In this document: piece after piece, positions 1-11,900 of the stretch
How positions within the stretch are numbered: the stretch's first letter is position 1
Layout of the letters: each line of letters opens with the position of its first letter
Origin: Balanoglossus misakiensis
Taxonomy: Eukaryota; Hemichordata
Length of the DNA stretch: 64,000 nt
NCBI GenBank assembly: GCA_040954595.2
Contig: CM082586.2
Span: 2,046,001-2,110,000 of the forward strand
Reading direction: 5' to 3'
The notes under the pieces: generated by a model
Databases searched by the model: none
The model's input: the letters and a program-made list of their open reading frames with translations, nothing else
What the model was told of the DNA's origin: nothing
Made by a program: the position numbers and the translations under genes

Positions 1-163
1 CACAAACGGGTGTCTCATTCAAAGTCATGTGAAAGGGTTAAAATCATCTCTTATGTACACATGTCCTTATTTGGTTAAAAGGGTGTGTCTACAGCTTCAA
101 AAGACCATACAGAACAATAAACTAGATACACAGAACAGCTAGTGTTCCTTTAAAGCTACTTAC

Positions 164-870
164 AGATTTGATTGTTGTAGAGAAACTGTTGAACCCCAGG
201 TAGTGATCAGCCAATTCCGTGCATTTCCACAGGGGTAAATTATGCTGAGTGCTGTCAAAACTTTTCCTGGGGTTGGCCACTTTGACCTGCATGTATGAAA
301 CACTACAGTCAATCAATAATTGTAATTCTGTACAAATGAAATCATGCGAAGGGGTTGATGTTCACAACGGTTCAGTTGTGTACCACAGCATACCATGATA
401 CTTACAGAGACTGGTTGACCCTTGTTGAACAACGACTGCCCATTCAGCTCTTGCCTAGCAACCGCTGCAGCTTTGGTGGAGTAGAACTTGACAAAGGCAT
501 AATAGCTCTTGGGTCTGGGGCAGGCGTCCTGGTGTTCCGAAACAGTGACATTGGTGATGAACTTGCCCAACATGACTTGGACGTCATACAGGAGTCCATA
601 TCGCGAGAAAATTTCAGTCAGTTTGACCTGTATGAAGACAACGACCACATTCTGAATATACTGAATCATTTCCAGGACATTTATAAACCTTTAAGAAAAC
701 CTCGAGCTACCAGCTACATTGCATGACTCTACAGTACAGTACATGTAGTAACTTCGTATTCTTACCACCAGTTCTTCTTCGTCGAAATTCCCGATAATTC
801 CCGTCAAATAAAGATTACTTTCCCTGACATATGGTCTTTTAAATTCTATAACCTCTATATCAGACGCCAT
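164..870 (-). CDS. RDM1: RAD52 motif-containing protein 1 (RDM1), 5' three coding exons, partial
   Basis: Three coding exons on the minus strand: 766..870, 406..627 and 164..286. All are phase 0 with GTAAG donors and CAG acceptors, and the gene continues past the left edge. The start is the ATG at 870..868 (MASDIEV). Exon 2 encodes most of an RRM: IFSRYGLLYDVQV (RNP2-side strand) and YYAFVKFYSTKAA (RNP1-like). Exon 3 carries KCTELADHYLGFN, closely resembling KCQELANYYFGFN of vertebrate RDM1, the stretch after the RRM that gives the family its RAD52-motif name. Vertebrate RDM1 binds single- and double-stranded DNA and is linked to recombination and cisplatin response; that role is transferred by homology. 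The 105, 222 and 123 nt exons give 150 residues, about half the roughly 284 aa of the human protein. The plus-strand ORF at 355..726 is an antisense shadow. Confidence 0.88.
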
Positions 871-1601
871 GTAGCCTGTTTTTCTCCAAAGGTTCAACCG
901 CAACCGGAGAAATGACGACGAGACGACAACATAGACCAAGCTGACATGTTGGCAGGAAGTTTTCAAAACTCGCGCTGAAATGAGCTATTTTCTGATTGGG
1001 ATTCGAAGCCGAATTCGACTAATTCGGAGTTGCTCTGAGAAAACATGCCGATCCTGCGAGCTGCGCTTGTTATACTACAGTCTGCTTTATCGCCTTAAGC
1101 ATCGATTTATATACTTCCTTTGCGACGTTGTTCGCCAGCATCTACCAAAACGAGTGAAATCAGTTGAGAATCTGAACACGAACCCCAAAAAGCTGCCTTG
1201 ACCCTCGGGTCAAACGAAAGGGTGTGTGTATGGCGCCCTCAATCGAGGAAAGAAGGAATCTTGTGCGATCGGACCGTATTACAAACAAAGCACTGTAGAA
1301 ATCTTTGTTGTGACACATGTCAACGACTTTAATATTCATGTATAATACCTAATCATTGTAAATTACACACATGACATAGACAGTTCTCGTTCTATGCATT
1401 AAAACTTGAATATTGAATGATGCACGATGCCAAAAATTACCAGGATGGTCACTCAGCTGGGGCATAAAAGTGATCTAATTGATACAATCTCTTTGCTTGA
1501 TATGTGGTTGGTTTTTCTTCTAGGCTAAACATTTTCAATACATGGAATTTTAACTTCACAAGTATAAACGCCAGAATATTTTAACAGATTTGTTCTTCTT
1601 A

Positions 1602-4600
1602 TTATTGTGACTGAAAAGACCTAACAAGCTCCCTGAAAGACAGGATGCTGAAAACGACACAGATTAGAGTGGCAACTACAATAATTGTAACATTTGCAAT
1701 CAATGCATATCTTCCAATAGACTGGCGTTTTAAAATCACATAGAACGCACATGGACATATGAAACTCATCCACGGGCTGACAAGACTCCCAATAAACCCC
1801 ATGAATTTCGAAAAATGAGGAACGATAACAGCTAAGAGTAGACAAAACAAAACTATGACGATGCGAAATATCATCGCCCAGAGAGAAGGGAAATCCTGCT
1901 GTGTTTTCCCGTAGCAGGGTGGCAGGAATCTAAATTTCAGGAGATCTATGTTGTCTATGATGAAGAAGAAAAATAGAGGGTACGTAAACAAGGCCTTGGC
2001 AACTAGGAGGAGGCTTATGATGGTGTGAATGACGTTGCTAGGTAAGTTATAGGTGATAAACTCCTTCGTGTTGTCCCCGAACGCAAGATACGGTGGGATT
2101 GAATAAAGCAGAAGGAAAAAGGTGCAGAAAACATAGCTCCAGTTCACCATCTTGTCGAACTTTGACCTGTCACGCATGCTCTCTTCCACGCCGGCGATGG
2201 CAAAACTCGCTTCGAAGTTGAACAGAAGCACCCCGCAGCAGATTGTAAAAGATTCGATTGTGATCTTGTGCTCGAGGGTGAAGTCCCAGTCAGTTTTCTC
2301 CATCTCGTGAATTGAGTAGGCGAGGACGCCTGCAAACATGGACGAGACGGACATCACCGCCAACATGCTCGACCATGAAATTCGCGTTAGGGTGCGCAGA
2401 AAGATTGTGGGAGTCACAAACAAAGTTGAGAGAACTGTCCATGCTAGCTGAGAAATGCCAGCTTGGGGAAACGTCTCAACCAGAATAAAACCGGACAGTT
2501 CTAGGTAGAGTGTGGCAACGGCTGTCACGTATATTAACTGGATTGTTATAATCATCTTTCGGCCGTAGGATTTCCAACAGGCCTCGGCAATGTCTGCATA
2601 ACTGCTCCGAACTCGGACTCGACGGTACGTCCCGTCGAGTTCCAAAACATCATCATAGAGACAGTATGCCAATATCTGAAATGAATAAAACAAAGTCTTC
2701 GGTATTGGAGCAGTTTTGGGTTTCGATTTCAAAATAAGCAAAACTTTGATGCCTTTTGTCACTGAAAAATGTGACAAACAGGGAAAATATTAGCCCACCA
2801 AGGCAAAATCAGTTTGATAGCTTAATAGATGTATACACTCTAAAATTCCACCCACCTTGCTGGTGTAGTTGTCGATGATGCAAGCAGTGATGAATATGAA
2901 AGTTGAAGCGATGAGTCCACCTTCCCGTACTGCATACGGTATCGTAATTATTCCCACACCGAACACGCAGTTGCAGATATTCCAGGCTGCCTGTAGAGCC
3001 GACGCGTCACCTGCAAGGAATTCGACAGAGGCCGTTAACCATATTCATTCATCTTCTGGGTCTGTGTGATCATGCAATGGAATTTATAGTCACTTGGCCC
3101 TTTGAAAATGCGGAGTTCTGATAAGAGAATGGGGACATCCCATCGTACGGATTTTTAAGAACAATACTTTTTAATACCAAGTCATGGTGACAGCGGTGGG
3201 GACCCCCTTTGAACAATATCGGTTCTGCTGGCATGCTGCTAGCAAGGTGTTAAGCTTATCCGATATGCTTCCGATCCAATTTAAGTATAGCTAAAAGTAG
3301 AGATGTCGGATGAAGAAAATCTGTCATTGTGAACCCCCAACACGACTTTCGCTAACACAAAGGGGTGTGTAAGGGAGAAAATTTTCTCAGTGCTGGCGTC
3401 AGCGGTCGCTGATAATCCGTGCAGACGGATCTGGTGGGATTGCCAATACCGACAAGGAAGAGAAAAGAAAACGAAATTTAAGCAGCGAAAACTTAACACT
3501 GGCACGACTGCTAAGGAGATAAAAATGTGTATACATGTAGCTGACGGTCCCAAACAGCAAGTGTGAAGCGGCATTTTATTTAAAAATACAAAATCCTCGA
3601 ACCACTGGCACTGCGCACATTTGAAAGTCACAAGCGTTTACATAAAAATAATCTGTAATTGACATCGCGTAATACAGTAGCCGTGTGTTCCTAAAATTGG
3701 TTGGATTATTTCGTCAAGATGTGTTAGTGCTATTCAACAACCCCTGTTTTGTGTATCCTTGGCTGAATAACATGTTTTCACACTCTGTAGACATCTTTCG
3801 TTTTTATTTGAAGGAAACTAGTGGGATGTGAACAAATCTAATTTGTTTTAATAACACCTGGCCTATGCAACAATATCAGAAGCCTATCCTTGTACGCTAA
3901 TGTGAATGAACGAAAACCCGCACTCAACGCCTCCGATTGTCTATGCGCTAAGATTGCCCGCAATTAAGATTTTAACAAGACATCTTCAACATGGTTATCA
4001 CTCTCAACTACAACAAAATGATCAAAACGGGGGAACACGATGAGAATTAACCCGGAACGGTGATGGGAAGAATACACACGCGGAACAGATACTTTGATGG
4101 AAACCGAGCAATGACGCTGCACCCATCGCCCGCTTTTGTCAGTTTTAATCAAGCGATCGCAAGAATTCGATTTGCACAGAGGCAGTTGCAATCGCGGAGA
4201 GTCGTCCTCAATACCGTGAAATTGATTTCATGGGGAGCTTATTAATACAAAAGAAATGCTCTCCTTTTTTCCAGTAAGGTCACGTGATAGAAACACACTA
4301 TTAACTTTGCGGGCCTTGGTTACGAGTATTAAGGGGGTTGGGAAGACTATTGCCCAATTTGGCGCATCAATAACGCGCGAGTGGTTTGTGGATAATCGAA
4401 AATTGAAATCCGCTTCCTGGTTACGCGTCCCTGTACGTGTGATAGGGAAATGCTTATGTATGTCTGGTAAAATTTATTTTGTCTACAAGCAAATCAAATT
4501 ATTCAAGCAATCGTACGTTTAAAGTCCGTGCGCGTCAGTCTAGGGAAATCCTTTAACTACATTTAAATCTTTGGAAATTATGGGGAAAAGTAATCTCGCA

Positions 4601-4786
4601 ATCAAATGTGTTTTGAGTATTTTGGCAAGAAAACTCTCAAAACTTACCTTCCTTAGCAACGGGGCGTTCGTACACATCCACCGTGCCCGGTTTCTCCCTG
4701 ACATCGCCGTTGCTCATGGACAAGATGCGTGACTTCTCGTTAAATCTCGACATTTCTACCATCAGTGAATTCTCCGTGTAATTCAT
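1602..4786 (-). CDS. Vesicular inhibitory amino acid transporter-like protein (SLC32/AAAP family)
   Basis: Three exons, 4648..4786, 2856..3010 and 1602..2675, join in phase (1, 0) to 455 aa. The N-terminal 46 residues are hydrophilic (MNYTENSLMVEM...), as expected of a cytosolic tail. The second exon starts the transporter fold with LQAAWNICNCVFGVGIITIPYA, the TM1 signature of the amino acid/auxin permease superfamily. The last exon has SYADIAEACWKSYGRK and about nine more hydrophobic segments, matching VIAAT/unc-47 order. VIAAT loads GABA or glycine into synaptic vesicles in exchange for protons. Invertebrate deuterostomes carry expanded VIAAT-like families, so a different substrate or membrane is possible. 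The chosen ATG (4786) follows an in-frame TGA 54 nt upstream and a CAG that may be the acceptor of a 5' UTR intron. An SLC36/38-like assignment is less likely. No frameshift is seen. Confidence 0.85.
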
Positions 4787-7700
4787 CTTTATCTGCTGAA
4801 GTCTCAGGGTGGTATGCAACGCTGCTTCTTCTGTCAGTCACCTGAAATAGCCAAATCGGGAGGTTCAAGTACAAGATCTGCCTTCTGTACTATGTCTATA
4901 TTCAGTAGTTCACGCGAGAAAAATGCAGACTGGAATGATATTGCTGTTAGGGAAACACACGTATATTGCATAACTTCGATCACGCAGCCACAGTGACTCA
5001 GGCTGGGTTGAGGTGTCAGTCAAATAATGATTGACATCTTACACAAATCACCGTAGCGCTAGTTTGGGTGTTCAGAAACTTGCCAACTCCCATTAATGTT
5101 TATTCGATAGCACAATTTACTGAGAGAAAGGGGCCCATCTCAGTCCTGTATGACGTCAGAGTAAATCTTGAAGACTGTGGTCACAATTGCTGTTTTCTCA
5201 AAGATTACTTCACGACAAGATGGCGTTGATTAGCCTCGTTTTGAAAAGTCCGCATATTGTGTAGAGATTGTCCCTCGACTGTTTGAACAAAACTTTCCCC
5301 GTGCTAAGACGCTGTGATTCCGTGAGAGTTATGGCAGTAACGAGATTAAATACGGTAGAAAATTGTAATTGAAGCTTCTGAAAGGTAGGCGAGTTGCCTT
5401 TTTCGCCGTTTGAACCCCCCACTTGTTTGCTGACGAGGTGGCGGTAATGAGCCTATACGAGACAGGTGTGAAAGTAATTGAACTATAGGTCATGTGTGCT
5501 ACTGTCACAGGCTGCGCGGGAAATCATCAAATTATATCGAAATTATCGTCATCATTATTTCCTGTAACCACCTACCGGAAGGCAGAGTTTATTTAATGAC
5601 CGAATCATGAATCGCGTCGCGCGAACGTAAATTCAGTTTCCAGGCAACGTCTGGCGTGTTTTGATCCGTGAAAATCCAATACTCATAACGATTGAATTAT
5701 TTTAAATACCCAGACTACGAGGATTTTATATTCCAATAAAACAAAACTGATTATGAATGCAGATCATGTATTTATTATTTGATGCCACGGAATTTAAAAT
5801 CGTTATTAATTCCCCCTAAAATATAGTCGTTATAGAATTCGTATGAATCAACGGCCCCCGACAAGGAAAGTGCAGAAATGCAGAAATAGGGAGAAAAGGG
5901 CACATAGAGAGATAGACAGAGAGACGGCGTGTGATTGGAGGACAAATGTTTAGTTGTTAGATCTCATTGCATGAGACGTGTTGTCGATAACGGGCTTTGT
6001 CGCAGAATAGAATCTGTTCTCGACTATCCTGCACGCAGATGTGAACGTCAAACAAGATTATGATTCATTTCGGATGAGATTGAAACTGCGCCAGTCAAGA
6101 AAAGGGACAGCTCGGTCACGCTTCCCGTAATTAATAATTAAGAAAATGACTTTAATGTTGAAGAACTGTGATCTGTTGTTCTGATTTCACGACTGGAAGT
6201 CAAGATAGATGGAACGTTCCGACGACCTGATTTGCTTCAATGTACGGAAGTAATTTGCATGGCTACAGAAACTAGCAGGTGCAAACTACTGCGTTCATTG
6301 AAACGGGAATTGTAGTTTGTCAGATTTTCTGTTGTGCGCAGTTTCTGATTTGATGAGTAGTTAGTCTCTGTGGGACCAAATACCAATTACTGATAGTTGA
6401 AAATACTTTAAATAATTCGCTGTTAGCTTGGAGAGTCACGGTAAAATCTTCAATGACATGTTTAACTTCTACTTTCAGATCGAGAGCACTGTTATGATTT
6501 CTGGAGTCGGTCTGAGAAATTATCACTCAGCAAGTTGGCGCCGTACAACGAGATGGCTGCGTAATTAGGAGATTCAACGTAAACGGGTATGGGACGCAAA
6601 CTAGAGGTGTCGTTATCCACGATGTTTAACTTACGATAAAAGCAACTTACAGTGCTAGTGGCGATCAAAGTGGACATACATTAACTATGACAGGTATCCG
6701 GCAAAACACTTTCGATATATCATTTGCGGGCGGGAAATTTCTGACGCCTTTCAAATCAATCGAGTTATTGGCGACATGAATCTATCACCGCAAGACGTTA
6801 ATTAATTGCCATGTACCGTCTTCCGAAGTATCACAATATCTCATTGAAGCGGTCTTCTTTTCTCTTTTTGTTCACTTTTGGCGTATCCTTTGAAATGAGA
6901 AATACCGGTCTCTCTCCTGTAATCCGATTCAAAGCACCGAACGGACAAGAACATATAATTATTTCATGCTCTTGGAAATACCATTTGTCATGATTCATTT
7001 GAATACTGATAAGTGTGGGCGAATTCTCCCGAGATCTTGACTACCTCAATGATATGTGTATTGAGATTGAGAGGGTGAGAGAGAGGGGGAGGGAGAGAGG
7101 GGAGAAGGGAGGGGGAAGGAGGGGAACAGACAGAATTCTAAGGCTATGTTTAATGACCAATCTAGCTGCCAATTACAATATAAATACAAATTTCACTGCT
7201 ATCAATAAATTATGCGCATTGATATGAATAATTTAACTTAAATATTATGTTTTTAAATATGATCATGGCCACCCCTTTACAAATCTAAAAAGCACCCACA
7301 TGCGACCAAAAAAGAAAATATGGACAAAAATTGCTCCAAGCCCAAACCAAACCAAGTACACGACTTATTTTTATAAAGACAGACGGCACTTCATCTGTGA
7401 CGTAGAGATGCGCGAAACCTTTCCTAAAAGCCCTCGACGTCATTTCAAGCGAATATCGCTTCGGGGAGAGGCTAGTCAAGATGTATTACTAATAGATATC
7501 TCTAACTCACTTCTCCGAAATGAGCTCAAAAGTGGACGTTGTCTAGTGGAGTCTGACTCCATGGTTAATTTGACGACGAAACGATTCAGAGAGCTGAGTC
7601 TTTAGCGAGCCGAAAAACCACGTAGTGTTTTACACCACTTCCCGAATAAATCGTTTCGTTCCGAGGACATTTTATCAAGCTTTTAGGGTTAAACTGCAAT

Positions 7701-9547
7701 GATTTTTATAGTGTCGCTCAGTGGGTGCGGACGTGAGAAATACCTGGCAGGAGTGAAACACGACAGTTGAAACACTGTAAAGTTCGGACATCCAGAATAA
7801 ATACCACCTTTGTAAGTACACAATAATCTTTAAAGAGCACAGTCGTTTGTGGGAAACATTTAAACATAACTCAAACATTTAAAGGGACAGTAACTATAAT
7901 ACAACTATTTAAGATTCCAGTTCCTGAACACAGGAAATTCTTCATCATTTGTGCTTTACAGTCTCCCAAATGCAAATTTAGCCACGCTGAACATGACAAA
8001 TTGAGTTCCAGCCAATGTTTCAATAAATGATAACTTGCTTTCTACCGCAATGCCGACACTTGCACATCTACAGTTTGAAAATATTTTTTTTTCTCATAGA
8101 TAAAATTTAAAAGAAAAAACAATATTCAAAGCTTACCTTTGTGGTAATTTATTCTACTAGAATCCCCGGCCGCAAAAACGTTCGGTAAGGCCCGGTTTTG
8201 GTCACGATAAAAATCCGGTAACTTCGCGCTGTGATTTTCAGGAGAATGTGAACATTCAACTAAACGATACAAGCTACACTCTGTCTTGCTTCAGCTAGAG
8301 TCTCTCTGCGCATGCTCTACACGCTTCGAATTTATCAGCTTGGCTTGCAACGAGCGCAGGGATTACAGCCGGTCTTACCAAATCAATACTTCTCGGGCTT
8401 AAAATCCTATTTCAATGCCTTCCTTGTTAATACTCGTAGCGTAATTACCTTTCCTGTAGTCAAGGTGACTCGCTTTTTCATCATCTAGATTCATGAATGA
8501 AATGGCAGACGATATGATGATAGGCACAAAACTTAATTAAATTAATTATTCATTGAAGAGATATCATCACATTCGGTCAAAGAAGCCAAATAATAATATC
8601 GATGATATAAATATATAATAATATATAATTTATATTGACATAACAATATTATTTCCATTTGCGTAATGTACACCGGTCGGGCAACCCACGATTTGAGTAT
8701 TTTTGCCAAGTCGGACGGACTAGGAGGGCCCGATCCATAAGATCTTCTAGACTACGTCAACGTGGACTAAAGCGTGTATCAATCTCACAACTCACAAAGA
8801 AGACTTGGTTTTCACACTGAAATGTGTGAAAACGTAGAAGAGGTTTTTAAAATGTCAAAGTAGGGCTGGAGGGCGCTGGTTTGTTGACTTTAAAAGGGTT
8901 TTGCTGTAAATCCCTGTCAGACGGTGACACCTCTCGGAGACACTGTGCTGTGAATCAAGTCAAATATGACGCAAGTGTTTCAGTTGAACACGAGAATTAC
9001 ACGTGAATTCTCTGGGGACCAATCACAGGCTTTCCATTTGTATCACGTGTCTCCGTAACCGTAACTATAGTTTCTGACAAAATAGGGAAGACAGTTTCAA
9101 TTGACTCTTTTCGTTTAAAGCAAGACTGTGTTAGTTATACGTACCACAGCAAATTTGCCCCTACTGCACCCCTAGAAAACCCAAACATATTTTTTTAAAC
9201 AAGAGTGCGTCATTTTGATACGACTTATTTATACCTGCGGGTAATTGGTATGACATCATGACATGTCAGAGGTCATGCGATATTTAGAGGGCATCAATGA
9301 AATGCAGGTACTTTATATTCCTATAGCTGCACGATGTAACTGAAACGAGTACAGAAAGCAACGACAATGATGGTATGTTTGTCACGTTCACGTGTGGCTC
9401 GCTGACGTGACGATTTGAACGTCCCGACTTCAACTGTTCTTCAAGCTTATGTATACCTGGACTGGGAATCCCAGCGTGTTTGCTCCGTTTGACGCTAGTA
9501 CCGAGTCGATATTTTAGTAAAATAGTAAATCGCCGACGTTTTGGTAA
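4787..9547. other. Gene-poor interval of about 4.8 kb
   Basis: No exon with convincing splice signals and family similarity was found on either strand. ORFs here are short and low in complexity. The interval should hold the minus-strand VIAAT-like promoter and 5' UTR and the plus-strand transporter promoter, but no core promoter could be defined. It contains one purine-rich tract near 7.07-7.13 kb and AT-rich stretches around 8.58-8.65 kb. Confidence 0.5.
7069..7125. repeat. Purine (GA/GGGA) simple repeat
   Basis: An almost pure purine tract of GA and GGGA units, seen directly. It creates the low-complexity ORF in this region and has no visible coding role. Confidence 0.85.
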
Positions 9548-11835
9548 ATGGCTGGCGACGTGGAAACAGAAACCACGCCACTTAAAGAGGTAAGCCAATC
9601 ACGGATGTTTTTGCTCTAACATTTACGCCCTCAATCTCAAAGCTTTCGCACAATGTATACTTATGAGTGTGCACAATTTTTAGTTGTATGAACATTCTTT
9701 GATTGGAAGCTCAAAGTACTGTTTCCTGTAAAGAGCGGAGTTTGCCAATATCATGATTAGACAGCTTTTCGATAGTGTAGCTCAAACGCAATAGTACCAG
9801 CGATTTTGTGACGAATCCCGTCGATTGTCCATGACCACACGCTGTTTCGAGGTCAGAAGGTTAGTGAACAGTGAATTCGAATGATTTCACAGGTGTCTCA
9901 TTAAATTTTCCTGGAAATGACGTTGTTTAGAAACTGGATAAGATACCAAGGTAAAATCAGTCATTCCCTTAGAGACTTTGTCGATATGTTTGTCCGAATT
10001 CATCAAATGACATTAATTATAGCATCATTATGACCCGTACCAGTATATAACGTTTGGCAAGCGGGTGAAAGGTCATCAAAAATGACCAGTGAATATGCAT
10101 GTGTGTAAAGTGATACACAAATCAACACCTTTCAAATTAAAATAAGCCAGTTGCTTCATCATGTTACACCTGGCACGAATTCTTCTGGTAACGATTCTTG
10201 TTTCCCGTTTACGTAACACAGGGAGATGGCGAACGGAAATCAGGGCATTACTCCACTGCAGTCGGGATGGTCTTGAGCTCTCTGGGCTGTGTGGTGGGCA
10301 CTGGCAATATCTGGAGATTTCCTCGTGTGGTAGCCACCAATAGTGGTGAAAATGGTAAGATGTAGCGCTATATACAGTCTGCACGTTACTGCCTGTGTTT
10401 TGCAATCTTTAAATTCACTAAAACGACTTTCTCTTTCACAGGATCTCTTCAGTTTCTTCTTGTGTGGTTTTCTTTTACATTTCTTTGGTCCATACCGATG
10501 GTGTTGATAGAGTATCCGATTGGTCGATACTACAAAACGCTTGTCAATGGATTCAGGTCGCTCATTGGTCCAACAAATTTATGGTGTGCTGGTTGGTTGA
10601 TTCTCTCCTCCACTTTCATAACGTGAGTAGATAAAGATTTTAGATATACATGTAGTGGGTTGGGGAAAGTTGAGACTTAAACTTGGCTGAATGACTATCT
10701 CGTTCACAGACAATCCAAAACTTTTGTGGACATCATTATTCCATGTTGTTGTTGACATTATTGTTGTTTTGTAGGTGTTACTATGCCGTACTTGTTGGCT
10801 GGTGCCTCTACTACACTTTTTACTTCATGATTAACCCTCTGCCTTTGACGGAATTTGAGAGCAGGCAAACTTTCTTCATCTTCACGGAAGTAAGACATAG
10901 AAACATTATTCCGCATGCTTCTTCTGTTTGGTACTTTTCATCATGATTAGGTGACGAGTGTGATGAAGCGCTTCCAATTTATGACTCTCCCAACCAACCA
11001 ACCAACCAACCAACCAACCAACCAACCAACCAACCATCCGACGAACCGACCGACCGACCAACCAACCAACCAACCAACCAATCAATCAATCTACTTACCG
11101 ACCGACCGACCAATCAATCGAAATATATATATTTTTCTCGGGCATAAATATTATTATATTTCAGGAAACATACTGGCCAATTGTTCTCGATTTCTTGGTG
11201 ATTGTCTTTGCTGGAGTTTGTGTACTGATGTCAGTTCGAGGAATTGAAATAATCAACAATATCATGGTGCCGGTGCTGTTTATCCTTGTCATAGGAACCT
11301 TCGTTTGGTCCATGACAGTGGATCACGCGGTCGAGGGTTTGAAGTTTCTGTTTTCGCCGGATTGGGGCAAGTATGACTGGCGACATGGCGATAATAACAG
11401 CGCCGTCTTTTCTTTGCTTTTTATCAGACCATTCTCCGTGAATACAAGCCCATCTAAAATGTGCACACTTGAATTTCGGGTTTTACACGATTGTAGACAT
11501 CCATTGTTTCACAACATCAAAAGTCACTTGGTTTCAACTTGTACTTGACAGATTTATTGCTGAGTCCATCCACTTGGCTGGAAGCGATCAGTCAGAATGC
11601 CTGGGATGTGGGGGCCGGTCAGGGAGTGTTTGTCGGCTACGGTGCCTACTTGACTATGGCGAACGGAGTTGTTAGGCTTGGAACGTTGATACCCCTCTCA
11701 GACAATCTGGTCAGGTCAGTCAGATCTTTTTTGCGACTTCGACTATTCATGGTTTTATCATTATTACTGCTGATCATACTTCTGGGGTGAATGATGGGAT
11801 GATAGTGGTACCGTTGGTAGTGGTGCTGCTGCTAC

Positions 11836-11900
<65 letters not shown>

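Noticed and set aside
355-726. 123-aa plus-strand ORF at the left end
   Set aside because: Antisense to RDM1 exon 2, whose splice sites and RRM similarity are clear.
10989-11118. Regular spaced CCAA/CGAC units considered as a CRISPR-like array
   Set aside because: The units are contiguous tetranucleotides without spacers, and the genome is eukaryotic.
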